Assembly: GCA_016207095.1 (NCBI GenBank)
Contig: JACQQF010000073.1
Coordinates: 1 to 50,517 of the forward strand
From: Candidatus Methylomirabilota bacterium
GTDB lineage: Bacteria > Methylomirabilota > Methylomirabilia > Methylomirabilales > Methylomirabilaceae
Direction of reading: 5' to 3'
DNA: 50,517 bases
Positions within the stretch are counted from its first letter, which is position 1; the number at the start of each line of letters is the position of its first letter. The position numbers and the translations under genes are program-made. A model generated the notes under the pieces. It ran no database searches. It was not told the DNA's origin and saw only the letters and a program-made list of their open reading frames with translations. This document shows, one piece after another, positions 16,759 through 24,376 of the stretch.

Positions 16759-17157
16759 TCGCGTGAGATGACCACGACATGGGACTGCCCCAGGAAAGAG
16801 AGTACAGGGGCAAGCTACTCGCAGCGCAGAAGCTGCGCTACCTATCAAGCCGGTTGCCGGCTTCACGCCCGCAATGTACAACCAAAACCCTTGACGTCGT
16901 ACAGGTGATCCAAACTAGCAGCCTGAGCCTATCCACCTTCTCCTCGTGGGCTGCGATTCTCAATAGGAAGTACAACCCGCTTACACACCAGCCCTAACGG
17001 GGAGCCCCATCCGATGAGGTGCATACCACGGCCATTTAGCCGCTAGCCCCCCTGCCGGATTGGTGTCCCGAGAGCCAGACTTGCCCCCCGACGCTCATCT
17101 GACCGCCATCAACTTTTCCCGTGAACCTTTTGACCCTCTGCGGCGGATAGTAGGTAG
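16759..17157. other. 399-base gap between the mer operon and the sigma operon
   Basis: It holds one 7-bp hairpin (16847-16863, AAGCCGG/CCGGCTT) without a T-run and no convincing gene. A 72-codon plus-strand frame at 16779-16997 looks non-coding. Confidence 0.45.
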
Positions 17158-17730
17158 ATGGAAGCAGATGAAGTCCTGATGGTCCGGGCCCAGGCCGGGG
17201 ACAGGGAGGCATTCGGTAGCCTTGCGACTCGCTATGAGACGCCGCTATTCAGATTCTTCTGCAGGATGGGAGCAGAGACCGATGCGGCTGCGGATTTGTT
17301 CCAGGAGACGATCCTTCAGCTCTATGAGCGTCTGGATGCCTACGATCCCGCCCGGCTATTTCGCGCGTGGCTCTACGGGATTGCCCACCTGGTCTGGAAG
17401 GACTCGCGCCGTCAGGCCGCCCGGAGGCTCGAACGGCTCACTCGCTGGGCCACCCTCGAGCGCGGGTTGCCCGAGGAGCCGCCAGCCGGGCAAGATCTGG
17501 ACGCGGGGCTTGATCGGGACCTCATCGGAGTCGCAGTCCGGCTTGCGATCTCTCATCTCTCGGAGGAGCACCGAGCAGTGTTGATACTTCGGCACTACCA
17601 AGAGTTGACTTATCCCGAGATCGCCGAGGCTCTGGGGATTCCGGTGGGCACCGTGAAATCCCGGATGCACCACGCGCTGAGGGGTGTGAAGAGCGATCTC
17701 TCGCGCAAGAAGGTTCTGGAAGTAGGCTAA
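17158..17730 (+). CDS. ECF-type RNA polymerase sigma factor
   Basis: 190 residues. Region 2 is visible as LFRFFCRMGAETDAAADLFQ and FRAWLYGIAHLVWKDSRRQA, and region 4 as LSEEHRAVLILRHYQELTYP and PVGTVKSRMHHALRGVK. It is followed after three bases by a membrane anti-sigma factor (17734-18576). It belongs to the second of three sigma loci in the window and probably controls the DUF302 and MerE genes downstream. Confidence 0.9.
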   Translation: MEADEVLMVRAQAGDREAFGSLATRYETPLFRFFCRMGAETDAAADLFQETILQLYERLDAYDPARLFRAWLYGIAHLVWKDSRRQAARRLERLTRWATLERGLPEEPPAGQDLDAGLDRDLIGVAVRLAISHLSEEHRAVLILRHYQELTYPEIAEALGIPVGTVKSRMHHALRGVKSDLSRKKVLEVG

Positions 17731-17733
17731 CTC

Positions 17734-18576
17734 ATGGAATGTGACAAGGCATACGATCTGCTCATCGAACGCGAATATGGGCACCTTCAGGAAAGCGTGC
17801 AGGACGAGCTATCCTCACATGTTGAACGCTGTGAGCCGTGTCGGATTGAAGCCGCATCCCTGGATGAACTCGCCAGTACGCTGGACCGGTGGCGGGTTCC
17901 CAATCCCCCGCCCATGCTGGCCGCGCTCGCGGTTGAACGGAGCCTCAACCTGCCGCGCCACGCATCAGCCGCCGAGGCGCGCGCGGCCCGAGTCTTCGCT
18001 CACCTGGGGCTGGGACTAGTGGCTGCCGCCCTCTCGATGATCCTCGTGGCGGGTTCCGTTCCTCGACTGTCCATTCCCGCCCTGTCACTCGGCCTCATCG
18101 GCGCCGTCTGGGCGGCGATGTACGGGGCGGCATTCGCGCAGGCCCTGCACCGAGTGCTCCGGATGCGGACCATCGCCCGGACCGCGCTACTAGGCGCCGG
18201 CCTCGTCGTTCTCGCCGCTCCAGTTTTGTCGATCCCCTCGGTCGTTGACGCCTGTCGCCAGCTCTTCGCGGGAGCGCGAGGGTCATTTGGCCTGAATATG
18301 CTCCTCTTCGTCGCAGGGGGCCTCTATACGGGCATCCCGATTTTCGTCTCAGCAGCGGTGTGTGGGCGGGCACTCGAAACCACCAGCGTTAATCGGGGAG
18401 GCGGCCACGCTGGGGTACTTTTCGCCATCCTGATCGCCCCGGCCGTGTACATTCAGTGTGCAGCTTTAGCCCTGGGGCTCGTCGCCACCTGGATGGCCGG
18501 CTCGCTCCTCGCGGCCGTTGCCGGCCCCACCGCCGGGATCTGGGTGGCAACGCGCATCGCCGCGCGCCAGGCGTAG
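17734..18576 (+). CDS. Polytopic membrane anti-sigma factor with zinc-finger domain
   Basis: 280 residues. The N-terminus has the zf-HC2 pattern (LSSHVERCEPCRIEAASL), followed by about five or six hydrophobic helices (AALSMILVAGSVPRLSIPAL, NMLLFVAGGLYTGIPIFVSA, AVYIQCAALALGLVATWMAG). It probably holds the adjacent sigma factor at the membrane until a signal arrives. The multi-helix C-terminus differs from the single-helix anti-sigma at 7884-8681. Confidence 0.75.
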   Translation: MECDKAYDLLIEREYGHLQESVQDELSSHVERCEPCRIEAASLDELASTLDRWRVPNPPPMLAALAVERSLNLPRHASAAEARAARVFAHLGLGLVAAALSMILVAGSVPRLSIPALSLGLIGAVWAAMYGAAFAQALHRVLRMRTIARTALLGAGLVVLAAPVLSIPSVVDACRQLFAGARGSFGLNMLLFVAGGLYTGIPIFVSAAVCGRALETTSVNRGGGHAGVLFAILIAPAVYIQCAALALGLVATWMAGSLLAAVAGPTAGIWVATRIAARQA

Positions 18577-18635
18577 GCGATCTGCGCGATCGAAACTTTC
18601 CTGGCAACGTTTCAATCGCAAAAGGAGGAACAGCA

Positions 18636-19112
18636 ATGAAGGGAACACGCAAGGCTCTGATCATTGTGGGTATCGTGTCCATCTTTGCCTGGACCATGTG
18701 GGCGGCCCCAGCCGCGGCGGAGAGTGCTGCGCGGATCGACACGGTCTCGAAGAGCAATTTCGGGAAGACGGTGAAACAGCTCGAGACGGCGATCAAGGGG
18801 AGGGGGATGATGGTCGTCGCCACCGTCGATCACCAGAACATGCTGCGGATGGTCGGGGCCAACGTCAAGGGGAGCAAGACCCTCGAGTTCGGCAAGCCGG
18901 ATATGATGAAGATGGTGATTCCGTCCACTCCTGAGGCGGGCCTGGAGATGCCGATGAAGATCTACGTCTACGAGCAGGCGGATGGGAAGACCCTCGTGAG
19001 CTATGTCAAGCCGTCGGCAGGGTTCGCCGCCTATGGCAAGGCGGACCTCAACATGGTCGGGCAGATGATGGACAATATGCTTGGGGAGATCGTCGCCGAG
19101 GCGACCAGATAG
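18636..19112 (+). CDS. Exported DUF302 protein
   Basis: 158 residues with a cleavable signal peptide (about 1-30, ending AAPAAAES). The DUF302 domain is recognised by VSKSNFGKTVKQLETAIKGR, VVATVDHQNMLRMVGANVKG and LEFGKPDMMKMVIPSTPEAG. Function is unknown; the family is common near metal and redox genes. ATG 18636 has AAAGGAGGAACAGC directly upstream. It is unusually rich in Met, which would fit a metal-exposed periplasmic protein. Confidence 0.8.
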   Translation: MKGTRKALIIVGIVSIFAWTMWAAPAAAESAARIDTVSKSNFGKTVKQLETAIKGRGMMVVATVDHQNMLRMVGANVKGSKTLEFGKPDMMKMVIPSTPEAGLEMPMKIYVYEQADGKTLVSYVKPSAGFAAYGKADLNMVGQMMDNMLGEIVAEATR

Positions 19113-19147
19113 CCTCGGCCCTGCGAGGGTTGAAGGGGAATGTGGCC

Positions 19148-19987
19148 ATGCTCATTACGCTGAACGATGTGGCGTTTGTCCTGGCCGGACTTGTCGTGAT
19201 CGCGCTGACGCTCAGACGGCGGTGGGTGATCCCGCCGCCTGAGCCAGCCCCACCGACATCGAGGGGAGAGGTTGTGCTGACCGGGCTTGCCCTCGTGACG
19301 GCCGCCATCGGCCCCAACATCCTGGTGGTCGCGTTAACGCCCGGCATGCCAGGCATGCCGGTCCTGACCCGCTGGGCACTCCTGCCCTCCCTCGTCCTGC
19401 TGCTGGCAGTGTGGGGTTTGGCGTTCCTCTGGGGCTACGCGCGCCTGACCAATCGGATCTGGACGGGCATCTGGATCGGGGGCGCGAGCACCGCGGCCCT
19501 CGATCTGTTCCGCCTCATCAGCTTCCACCTGGGGCTCTTGCCGGGCAACATGCCAAGGATGTTTGGGGTGCTGATCCTGGATACCATGGCGGCGGGGCCC
19601 ACCCCCTACTCCGACTTCGTGGGCTCGCTCTACCACTACTGGGTCAGCGCCTGCTTCGGGTTGACCTATACCCTCATCTGCGGTCGGACTCGGTGGTGGG
19701 GCGGGCTGATCTGGGGATTGATCATCGAGGTGGGGATGATGGCCACTCCCCCGATGGTCGTGGCCATGGACACCGGCTACTTCGGGCTGAAATTGGGGAA
19801 GGGGCTTCTGAACGGCGTGTTTATCGGGAGCCTCATCCCCCACGTCGCCTACGGCATCGTCCTCGGCCTCCTCATCGAGCGGTATGTGAGGCAGAAGGGC
19901 TCGATCGTTAGCGTGATCCGGGAGGCTCTCACTACCAAGAAAAGGAGCGAATGTGGGCCAAGACCCGTGCCGGTTAGCGGGGGATGA
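19148..19987 (+). CDS. Polytopic membrane protein of unknown function
   Basis: 279 residues with about seven membrane helices (VAFVLAGLVVIALTL, VVLTGLALVTAAIGPNILVV, LLPSLVLLLAVWGLAFLWGY and others). The central loop contains HLGLLPGNMPRMFGVL. I do not recognise the family. ATG 19148 follows a GAAGGGG site; the frame is open from 19130. It overlaps the MerE-like gene by 35 bases. Confidence 0.65.
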   Translation: MLITLNDVAFVLAGLVVIALTLRRRWVIPPPEPAPPTSRGEVVLTGLALVTAAIGPNILVVALTPGMPGMPVLTRWALLPSLVLLLAVWGLAFLWGYARLTNRIWTGIWIGGASTAALDLFRLISFHLGLLPGNMPRMFGVLILDTMAAGPTPYSDFVGSLYHYWVSACFGLTYTLICGRTRWWGGLIWGLIIEVGMMATPPMVVAMDTGYFGLKLGKGLLNGVFIGSLIPHVAYGIVLGLLIERYVRQKGSIVSVIREALTTKKRSECGPRPVPVSGG

Positions 19988-20258
19988 AACATGCGGAGGC
20001 AGGGGGCGCCAGGAAGACCCGCTTCCAAGAGGAAAGGGTGGGGTAGGGGGCTATTTCCTTCTCATCACGGCAGCCCTGACTTGTCCCTGCCACTTGCCTG
20101 TCCTTCTGGCGTTGACCGCAGGGAGTGTCATCGGCTCCGTGCTGTCACGTCATCTCTGGCTCACCGCCCTGCTGCTCACCATGTACTTTGTTGGGGCCCT
20201 CTATCTCGGTCTCAAGCAGATCAATAAGGAGAAAGTGGGTCATCCGGATGGACTCTAG
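19953..20258 (+). CDS. merE: MerE-like mercury transporter
   Basis: The last 65 or so residues match MerE: GYFLLITAALTCPCHLPVLL, then LTAGSVIGSVLSRHLWLTAL and a second helix ending LYLGLKQINKEKVG. TCPCHLP is the characteristic Cys pair. MerE carries Hg(II) and methylmercury across the inner membrane in the transposon mer systems. As drawn (GTG 19953, 101 residues) the first 32 residues are low-complexity and overlap the gene before. A better N-terminus may start at ATG 19991 in another frame, which would imply a one-base frameshift near 20030-20050. Confidence 0.7.
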   Translation: MGQDPCRLAGDETCGGRGRQEDPLPRGKGGVGGYFLLITAALTCPCHLPVLLALTAGSVIGSVLSRHLWLTALLLTMYFVGALYLGLKQINKEKVGHPDGL

Positions 20259-20448
20259 CAAACGGCTAGAACGACTGCCCAGGCGAGCGTCACGTGTCAC
20301 CTGCGCAACACGCCATGGTCGAATTTCGGACAGAATAATGGCAGTGAACACGGGTTGCGGTCCATATCCCAGCAGGAAGTACGAGATTGCTCGGCCGAGC
20401 CTGCTGACGAATCGTGCGCCTTCGCGAAAAGCTAAACAGGAACAGAAA

Positions 20449-21060
20449 ATGGTCCAGGAGTCCGGCTCAGATCTGGACTTGGTGAGGTGGATCAAAGAAG
20501 GGGAACAGTCTGCCTTCGAGCGCTTGGTCGAACGGTTCCAGGATCGGGTCTATCGCCTGGCCCTCCGTATCAGCCGAAATCCGCAAGACGCCGAGGAGAT
20601 CACCCAGGAGGTGTTCCTGACCATCTACCAAAAGATCGTGACCTTCGAGGCGCGGGCCGCCTTCGGCACTTGGCTCTACCGAATTGCCACGAATGCGGCC
20701 CTTATGAAGATCCGGTCGCGCCGCGCCCAAAACGAGCTCACGATCGAGGACTATCTGCCGCAGTTCACCGAGGAGGGCCATCACCGCTTCCCGGTGGCCG
20801 ATTGGGGGGATGACCCAGAACGCCCCCTGCTCGACCAGGAGAGCCGCGAGGCGCTGGAGAATGCCATTTCTGCCCTTCCACCCGATTACCAGGTCCCTGT
20901 GCTCCTGCGGGATGTCGAGGGCCTGTCGAATGCGGAAGTGGCTGAGGTTTTGCGCGTCTCGGTTCCAGCGCTCAAGGCCCGGCTCCACCGGGCCCGGCTG
21001 GTACTCCGTGGAATGCTCGCCAACTATTTCCGGGAGCGCGAACCGAGACCGGCCGCCTGA
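20449..21060 (+). CDS. RpoE-like ECF sigma factor
   Basis: 203 residues. Region 2: SAFERLVERFQDRVYRLALR, PQDAEEITQEVFLTIYQKI, FGTWLYRIATNAALMK. Region 4: ALPPDYQVPVLLRDVEGLSN and VSVPALKARLHRARLVLRG. ATG 20449 is chosen because homology starts there; the frame extends open for 100 codons upstream without family similarity. No anti-sigma gene follows, so its control is not visible. Confidence 0.88.
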   Translation: MVQESGSDLDLVRWIKEGEQSAFERLVERFQDRVYRLALRISRNPQDAEEITQEVFLTIYQKIVTFEARAAFGTWLYRIATNAALMKIRSRRAQNELTIEDYLPQFTEEGHHRFPVADWGDDPERPLLDQESREALENAISALPPDYQVPVLLRDVEGLSNAEVAEVLRVSVPALKARLHRARLVLRGMLANYFREREPRPAA

Positions 21061-21565
21061 TCCGAGGAGAGAGGACAAAAGATATTCCCTTGAAAATCCC
21101 CCCTCAAAGGCCTCCCAAATGAATTATCGAACGCCTGCAGGCAGTGGATTCGTCCAATCTTTTTTTACCCTTGTCTATTGGCTCGCCTGACTCGAACCGT
21201 TCTGAAATTTGTGGGGAATCGAAGCCCCAGCGATCGGTCCTTTAGTCTTGCGAGGTTGCGGATCGTGCCGCGTCCGTGTGGAGGCAATGTCCCAGGATTA
21301 ACTCAGATTCGGAACTCAAGCGATTTGCTCTCCAAGAAGGACGATCCAAACAAAATCAATCAGTTGGATGATCTCTGACCGCTTCCCACGGGGCCAAATT
21401 GTTGCGGAACGGGTCTTGCTAACGTCTATTCGCTACTATTTGCTACTCGCCAGAGCCAATGGACACAAGGCCGACACCTAGCGATGAGGATCCAGTAATG
21501 TCTCCCTGCCGTCCTCTGAGACGGCTTCAACGTGGGGAGCCGACCCATTCAATCTGGAGATATCC
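21061..21565. other. 505-base intergenic region upstream of the peroxidase/arsenite oxidase genes
   Basis: It contains a T-run (around 21160, seven Ts) but no clear preceding hairpin. Two GGAAY-like boxes (in GGGGAATCG near 21210 and GCGGAACGGG near 21403) might be ECF promoters, but neither has a convincing partner. No gene or repeat is seen. Promoter elements for the 21566-27046 operon should lie here. Confidence 0.4.
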
Positions 21566-22654
21566 ATGCTACAGACCCTGATGATCTGGTTCACGGCCGC
21601 CCTGTTGGTTGGCGCTGCCTCAACCGCGTGGGGACAGGGGCTCCACCCGTTGCCGCCGATCGAGCCTCCGAAGGCAGAGCAAGTGCAGCTTGGGAAGTGG
21701 TTATTCTTCGATCCCCGACTCTCGGGCGACGGCGGCGTGTCGTGCGACACCTGCCACGACCCAGCCACTGGGTGGGGCGACGGGAAGGCGCTTTCGACAG
21801 GCTATCCAGGCACCGAATATTTCCGGAATGCCCAGACACTCCTAAACGCGGCCTACTACAAGCGGAATTACTGGGATGGGCGAATGTCGGGCACCGACCT
21901 GCCCACGCTCGTCCGCGACCACCTGACGGAGGCGCACTTCATGCAAGCGGACGGCCGGCTTATCGCTGAGCGACTCAAGCAGGTTCCTGAATATGTCGAG
22001 ATGTTCCACGGGTCGTTTGGCGGCGAGCCAACATTTGGTCGGATCATTAGCGCGGTGGCCTCTTTCTTGAAGACGATCACGTCGCGCAATGTACCCATCG
22101 ATCGCTATCTGAATGGCGACACGTCGGCGCTCTCGACGGGGGCGCGAGAAGGCCTCGCGCTGTTTCAGGGCAAGGCCGGCTGCGCGCAGTGCCACAACGG
22201 GGCCCTCTTCTCCGACCAAAAGTTCCACGCCCTTTGGGTTCCCCAAAACCGAAACATCTTTGACGATCCGGTCCGCCACATCACGTTCCGCCGCTTCTTC
22301 CGGACACTTGGTGCGCCGAATGTCGAGAACTATCGGGAGGATCCTGGGCTCTATGGCGTGACCAAGGAGAAGAACGATTGGGGCAAGTTCAGGACACCCA
22401 GCCTGCGCGAGGTCAGCCGGACAGCACCCTACATGCACAACGGAAGTCTCGCCACCTTGGAGGACGTCGTGGCATTCTACGACCGGGGAGGAGGCGATTA
22501 CCCGAACAAGAGCCCACTGCTGAAGCCGCTCGGCCTCTCAGCCGACGAGAAGCGGTCGTTGGTGGAGTTCTTGAAGAGCCTTACCGGCGACCCTCTGGTG
22601 GTCGAGCGGCCGGAACTGCCTGACTACCAGCCCCGGAAGCTTGGACAGAACTAA
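21566..22654 (+). CDS. Diheme cytochrome c peroxidase/MauG-family protein 1
   Basis: 362 residues with a signal peptide (about 1-23, ending STAWG). Two c-type heme sites: SCDTCHDPATGWGD (around residue 60) and GCAQCHNGALFSD (around residue 209). The C-terminal TPSLREVSRTAPYMHNGSL is the distal heme Met/His region of bacterial CcpA. It would act in the periplasm as an H2O2 reductase or as an electron partner. It is followed closely by a paralogue and by arsenite oxidase, so it may take electrons from AioBA; this is inference. Confidence 0.88.
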   Translation: MLQTLMIWFTAALLVGAASTAWGQGLHPLPPIEPPKAEQVQLGKWLFFDPRLSGDGGVSCDTCHDPATGWGDGKALSTGYPGTEYFRNAQTLLNAAYYKRNYWDGRMSGTDLPTLVRDHLTEAHFMQADGRLIAERLKQVPEYVEMFHGSFGGEPTFGRIISAVASFLKTITSRNVPIDRYLNGDTSALSTGAREGLALFQGKAGCAQCHNGALFSDQKFHALWVPQNRNIFDDPVRHITFRRFFRTLGAPNVENYREDPGLYGVTKEKNDWGKFRTPSLREVSRTAPYMHNGSLATLEDVVAFYDRGGGDYPNKSPLLKPLGLSADEKRSLVEFLKSLTGDPLVVERPELPDYQPRKLGQN

Positions 22655-22665
22655 GGAGACGAGTC

Positions 22666-23796
22666 ATGCGAACCGTCCGATTGTTCTCTGCCGCGTTGGG
22701 GTCACTTCTCCTTGGAGCCCTGCTTTGGACCGGCGGGGCCCTAGGACAGGCCCAGCGGTTCGCCCCGCTCGGCCCACTGCCGCCCGTGCCCGTCCCGCCG
22801 GATAACCCCATGTCCGCCGCCAAGATCGAGCTGGGGCAACTCCTCTTCTGGGACACGCGGCTTTCAGGGGACGCCTCGACGTCCTGCGCGAGCTGCCATG
22901 ACCCAAAGCAAGGCTGGGGGGACGGCGGGAAACTCTCACGCGGGTATCCCGGTACCGAGCACTGGCGCAACTCCCAGACAGTCCTGAATGCCGCCTACTA
23001 CTCGAAGCTCTTCTGGGCCGGGGAGGTGACGAGCCTGGAGTCACAGGCCGACGCGGCGGCGGCGGGGAACGTGGCGGGGAATGGGGATCCTATAATGATG
23101 GAAGAACGGCTACGCCAGATCCCCGAGTACGTGAGGCGATTCAAAGAGGTCTTCGGGGTTGACCGTCCCACGATCAGCATGGCGTGGATGGCGATTGCCA
23201 CCTTCGAGCGGACGCTGGTGTCCAAGGCCGAAGACGTTCCTTTCGACCGCTACGCCAAGCGCGACCAGTCAGCTCTCTCCCCAGAGGCCAAGCGCGGCAT
23301 CGCGCTGTTTCAGGGGAAGGCGGGGTGCGTCCAGTGCCACAACGGGCCGCTCCTCTCCGACGAGAGCTACCATAACCTCGGCGTTCCGCGGAACCCCGAG
23401 TTTGAGAGCAATCCCTTGCGCCAGATCACGCTGCGTTACCAGCACGTGACCCGCGGCGTCCCCGAGAAGATCTACCGGAGCGCCGACCGAGACCTGGGGC
23501 TCTACTACATCACCAAGCAGGAAATCGACAAGGGAAAGTTTCGGACCCCGAGCCTCCGTGAACTGAAGTACACGGCTCCTTACATGCACAACGGAACCTT
23601 CGAAACCCTGGAGGAGGTCATCGACTTTTACAACCGCGGAGCTGGAGACGACCCGAACAAGAGCTCGCTCGTGAAACCGCTCGGGCTTTCCGATCGGGAA
23701 AGGAAGGAACTCCTTGCGTTCCTCCTCTCGCTCTCCAGCGACCACCCGTTGATCGTCGAGCCGCCGGACCTTCCGGGATATGTAGCCTTGAAGTGA
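22666..23796 (+). CDS. Diheme cytochrome c peroxidase/MauG-family protein 2
   Basis: 376 residues, paralogous to the gene before it (11 bases apart). Signal peptide about 1-27 (LLLGALLWTGGALGQ). Heme sites SCASCHDPKQGWGD and GCVQCHNGPLLSD; C-terminal TPSLRELKYTAPYMHNGTF. The local duplication next to aioBA is notable, because arsenite oxidase usually passes electrons to a small cytochrome c or azurin, and none is seen here. Confidence 0.88.
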   Translation: MRTVRLFSAALGSLLLGALLWTGGALGQAQRFAPLGPLPPVPVPPDNPMSAAKIELGQLLFWDTRLSGDASTSCASCHDPKQGWGDGGKLSRGYPGTEHWRNSQTVLNAAYYSKLFWAGEVTSLESQADAAAAGNVAGNGDPIMMEERLRQIPEYVRRFKEVFGVDRPTISMAWMAIATFERTLVSKAEDVPFDRYAKRDQSALSPEAKRGIALFQGKAGCVQCHNGPLLSDESYHNLGVPRNPEFESNPLRQITLRYQHVTRGVPEKIYRSADRDLGLYYITKQEIDKGKFRTPSLRELKYTAPYMHNGTFETLEEVIDFYNRGAGDDPNKSSLVKPLGLSDRERKELLAFLLSLSSDHPLIVEPPDLPGYVALK

Positions 23797-23819
23797 ACAA
23801 TGAACTAGGAGGGCAGACC

Positions 23820-24362
23820 ATGACCGAACCACACGGCGAACGTTTTTGTCTGTCCCGACGGGCCTTCCTCCTCTCCGGCGGGAGCGCGGTGACCGTGATG
23901 GCCCTCGGAGGGCTCTCGCAGGCCCTCGGCCAAGGAGCAGCCCTGAAGGTCGCCTCGTACCCGCGCACGAAGATCGGGCGAGTGAACCGGCTCAAGGTGG
24001 ATCACCCCACCACCTTTCAGTATCCCTGGAAAGATTTCAACTCCACCAACATGCTGGTCAAGCTGGGCGTGCCGGCAGGCGGCGGGGTCGGCCCCGATCA
24101 AGACATCGTGGCCTTCTCGACCCTCTGCACCCACATGGGCGGCCCATTGGCCGGCCAGTACCGAGGGCAATATAAGATCTTGGGTCCCTGCCCCTTTCAT
24201 CTGACCACCTTCGACCTCACCAGGCACGGGATGGTGGTGGCCGGGCAAGCGACGGAAAGCCTGCCGCAAATCGTCCTCGAGGTGAAGGGCGACGACCTCT
24301 GGGCTACCGGCGTGATGGGGCTCATCTACGGCTACCAGGCGAACCTGGCTGTTAAGGCGTGA
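23820..24362 (+). CDS. aioB: Arsenite oxidase small (Rieske) subunit
   Basis: 180 residues. A twin-arginine signal (SRRAFLLSGGSAVTVMALGG) leads to a Rieske domain with C103-T-H105 and C124-PF-H127 as [2Fe-2S] ligands in CTHMGGPL and CPFHLTTFD. The positions that form a disulfide in many Rieske proteins are Gly108 and Phe126, as in some AioB proteins. ATG 23820 has AGGAGGG upstream. The order aioB-aioA is conserved, and the Tat signal would export the folded complex to the periplasm. Confidence 0.92.
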   Translation: MTEPHGERFCLSRRAFLLSGGSAVTVMALGGLSQALGQGAALKVASYPRTKIGRVNRLKVDHPTTFQYPWKDFNSTNMLVKLGVPAGGGVGPDQDIVAFSTLCTHMGGPLAGQYRGQYKILGPCPFHLTTFDLTRHGMVVAGQATESLPQIVLEVKGDDLWATGVMGLIYGYQANLAVKA

Positions 24363-24376
24363 TGGAGGAACGCACG

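Noticed and set aside
16847..16863. Hairpin as terminator of the mer operon
   Set aside because: The 7-bp stem lacks a following T-run, so I did not call it a terminator.
17123..17149. GAACC-N16-CGGATA as an ECF promoter for the 17.1-kb sigma gene
   Set aside because: The -10-like box ends only nine bases before the ATG, which would give an essentially leaderless mRNA; the match is weak.
20125..20448. N-terminal extension of the ECF sigma factor
   Set aside because: Upstream codons show no sigma-factor similarity; homology starts at ATG 20449.
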